Source of the DNA: Melioribacteraceae bacterium
Lineage (GTDB): Bacteria > Bacteroidota > Ignavibacteria > Ignavibacteriales > Melioribacteraceae
Direction: 5' to 3'
DNA length: 5,833 nucleotides
Assembly (NCBI GenBank): GCA_015486905.1
Contig: WFQV01000143.1
Coordinates: forward strand, 1-5,833
This document shows positions 5,471 to 5,833 of the stretch, piece after piece. The notes beneath the pieces are model-generated. The model did no database searches, was not told where the DNA came from, and was given only the letters and a program-made list of their open reading frames with translations. The translations under genes and the position numbers were made by a program. How positions within the stretch are numbered: the stretch's first letter is position 1; each line of letters starts with the position of its first letter.

Positions 5471-5667
5471 AGAAATATATTGGGTTTACAAGAGATTTGG
5501 GGAAGAGATTACAGAAACACAATGAGGGAGGGAATAAATATACCAAAACATTTCGGCCATGGAAAGTAGAGACGGCACTAATGTTTGAGACAAAAGAAAA
5601 AGCGCTAAAATTTGAAAAATATCTAAAAAGTCATTCTGGCAGGGCATTCATTAAAAGACATTTTTAA
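5425..5667 (+). CDS. Small GIY-YIG nuclease-superfamily protein, copy 1
   Basis: This 80-residue single-domain protein belongs to the UvrC/YhbQ-like GIY-YIG superfamily, whose members cut DNA using a Tyr-Arg-Glu active site and one metal ion. Visible: YVYIIKS (4-10), with Y6 in the position of the Tyr of GIY; KYIG (17-20), the YIG motif; FTRDLGKRLQKHN (21-33) with conserved R28 and H32; TFRPWK (42-47); EKALKFEKYLKS (58-69) with E64 as probable metal ligand; and the C-terminal SGRAFIKRHF (71-80). The length is normal for stand-alone members (about 80-100), and there is no extra DNA-binding domain. The start is fixed by an in-frame stop at 5419-5421. There is no strong ribosome-binding site, unlike the other genes here. 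It lies 127 bp after ssrA and is tandemly duplicated. The biological role of this subfamily is unsettled; a mobile or homing role is inference. Confidence 0.9.
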   Translation: MKYYVYIIKSEKYPQKKYIGFTRDLGKRLQKHNEGGNKYTKTFRPWKVETALMFETKEKALKFEKYLKSHSGRAFIKRHF

Positions 5668-5671
5668 CGGA

Positions 5672-5691
5672 GTCACGCCTTCAGGCGAGAC
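5672..5691. repeat. Hairpin after GIY-YIG copy 1
   Basis: GTC/GAC (5672-5674/5689-5691) and CGCCT/AGGCG (5676-5680/5683-5687) form an 8-bp stem with one A-A mismatch and a TC loop. It begins 5 nt after the stop codon. Its position relative to the following GC hairpin mirrors the post-tmRNA hairpin at 5299-5337. ACGAAG plus a 7-nt gap plus CGGCGAAG is shared by both junctions. Confidence 0.55.
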
Positions 5692-5702
5692 GAAGGAGAA
5701 TG

Positions 5703-5740
5703 CGGCGAAGCCCCGCAGAGCGGGGCGAAGACGGTTTTTT
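5703..5740 (+). terminator. GC hairpin with T-tract between the two GIY-YIG copies
   Basis: This is the exact copy of 5340-5377: stem GCCCCGC/GCGGGGC at 5710-5716/5720-5726 and TTTTTT at 5735-5740. The 5' flank differs here (GAATG instead of TGAAC), so the outer AACCG/CGGTT stem is lost and the stem is separated from the T-tract by 8 nt. Termination should be weaker than at copy 1. Confidence 0.5.
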
Positions 5741-5787
5741 AATGTAAAATTAGCGCTCAAAACTACGCCTGACACGTCAGTTAAAAG

Positions 5788-5833
5788 ATGAAATATTATG
5801 TTTACATAATAAAGAGCGAGAAGTATCCCCAAA
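5788..5833 (+). CDS. GIY-YIG protein, copy 2 (5' part only)
   Basis: The ATG at 5788 and the following codons give MKYYVYIIKSEKYPQ, the same as copy 1, with the same upstream palindrome (5769-5780) and in-frame stop. The window ends after 15 codons, so it is unknown whether this copy is full length, diverged or disrupted. Confidence 0.8.
   Translation, partial: MKYYVYIIKSEKYPQ

Larger units (their letters stand above)
5703..5833 (+). repeat. Direct repeat, copy 2 (131 bp, runs off the window)
   Basis: Identical base for base to 5340-5470 at an offset of 363. It is the left part of a second tandem unit, truncated only by the window end. Confidence 0.97.

Noticed and set aside
5623..5832. 69-codon minus-strand frame at the right end
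   Set aside because: It runs antisense through the GIY-YIG 3' end, two hairpins and the direct repeat. Nothing supports translation.
5340..5833. CRISPR array
   Set aside because: There are only two long repeats at a 363-bp period enclosing a gene, with no short regularly spaced repeats.

Overview
The window is AT-rich and all recognisable genes are on the + strand. It looks like a chromosomal segment from the Bacteroidota/Chlorobiota/Ignavibacteriota group. The evidence is a tmRNA tag of the GExNYALAA type, a tmRNA whose 3' CCA is not encoded, a possible promoter with a Bacteroidota-like TAnnTTTG box, and a small GIY-YIG protein of a kind common in that group. This placement is inferred from signatures, not from a database match; I cannot name a genus.

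Layout. Positions 1-67 hold the tail of whatever lies upstream, closed by a clear intrinsic terminator. Positions 68-701 are non-coding: a REP-like palindrome, a second hairpin, degenerate short tandem repeats and a possible promoter with an AT-rich leader. Positions 702-4033 hold three tightly spaced genes that look like one operon: an M20 dinuclear-zinc dipeptidase (GTG start), a lipoprotein of unknown function, and a YgfZ/GcvT-type folate-binding-fold protein that has lost the family's signature cysteine. Positions 4034-4400 are a second non-coding stretch with four separate hairpins. Positions 4401-4943 encode a PduO-type corrinoid adenosyltransferase, followed after only 2 nt by ssrA (tmRNA, 4946-5297).

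The right end is the most unusual part. Directly after ssrA come two hairpins (the second with a T-tract), then a small GIY-YIG nuclease-fold gene, then another pair of hairpins, then the start of a second identical copy of the same gene. A 131-bp block at 5340-5470 is repeated exactly at 5703-5833, where the window ends. This gives a 363-bp tandem unit that carries the gene together with its upstream hairpin and leader, and the array may continue beyond the window.

Functional links. The first operon combines peptide turnover, a surface or periplasmic lipoprotein and a probable Fe-S/tRNA-modification accessory protein, with no obvious single pathway. The adenosyltransferase makes the coenzyme form of B12, and tmRNA rescues stalled ribosomes. 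Their near-contact suggests shared transcription with RNA processing rather than a shared job. The GIY-YIG unit looks like a small selfish or recombinogenic module sitting at the 3' edge of ssrA.
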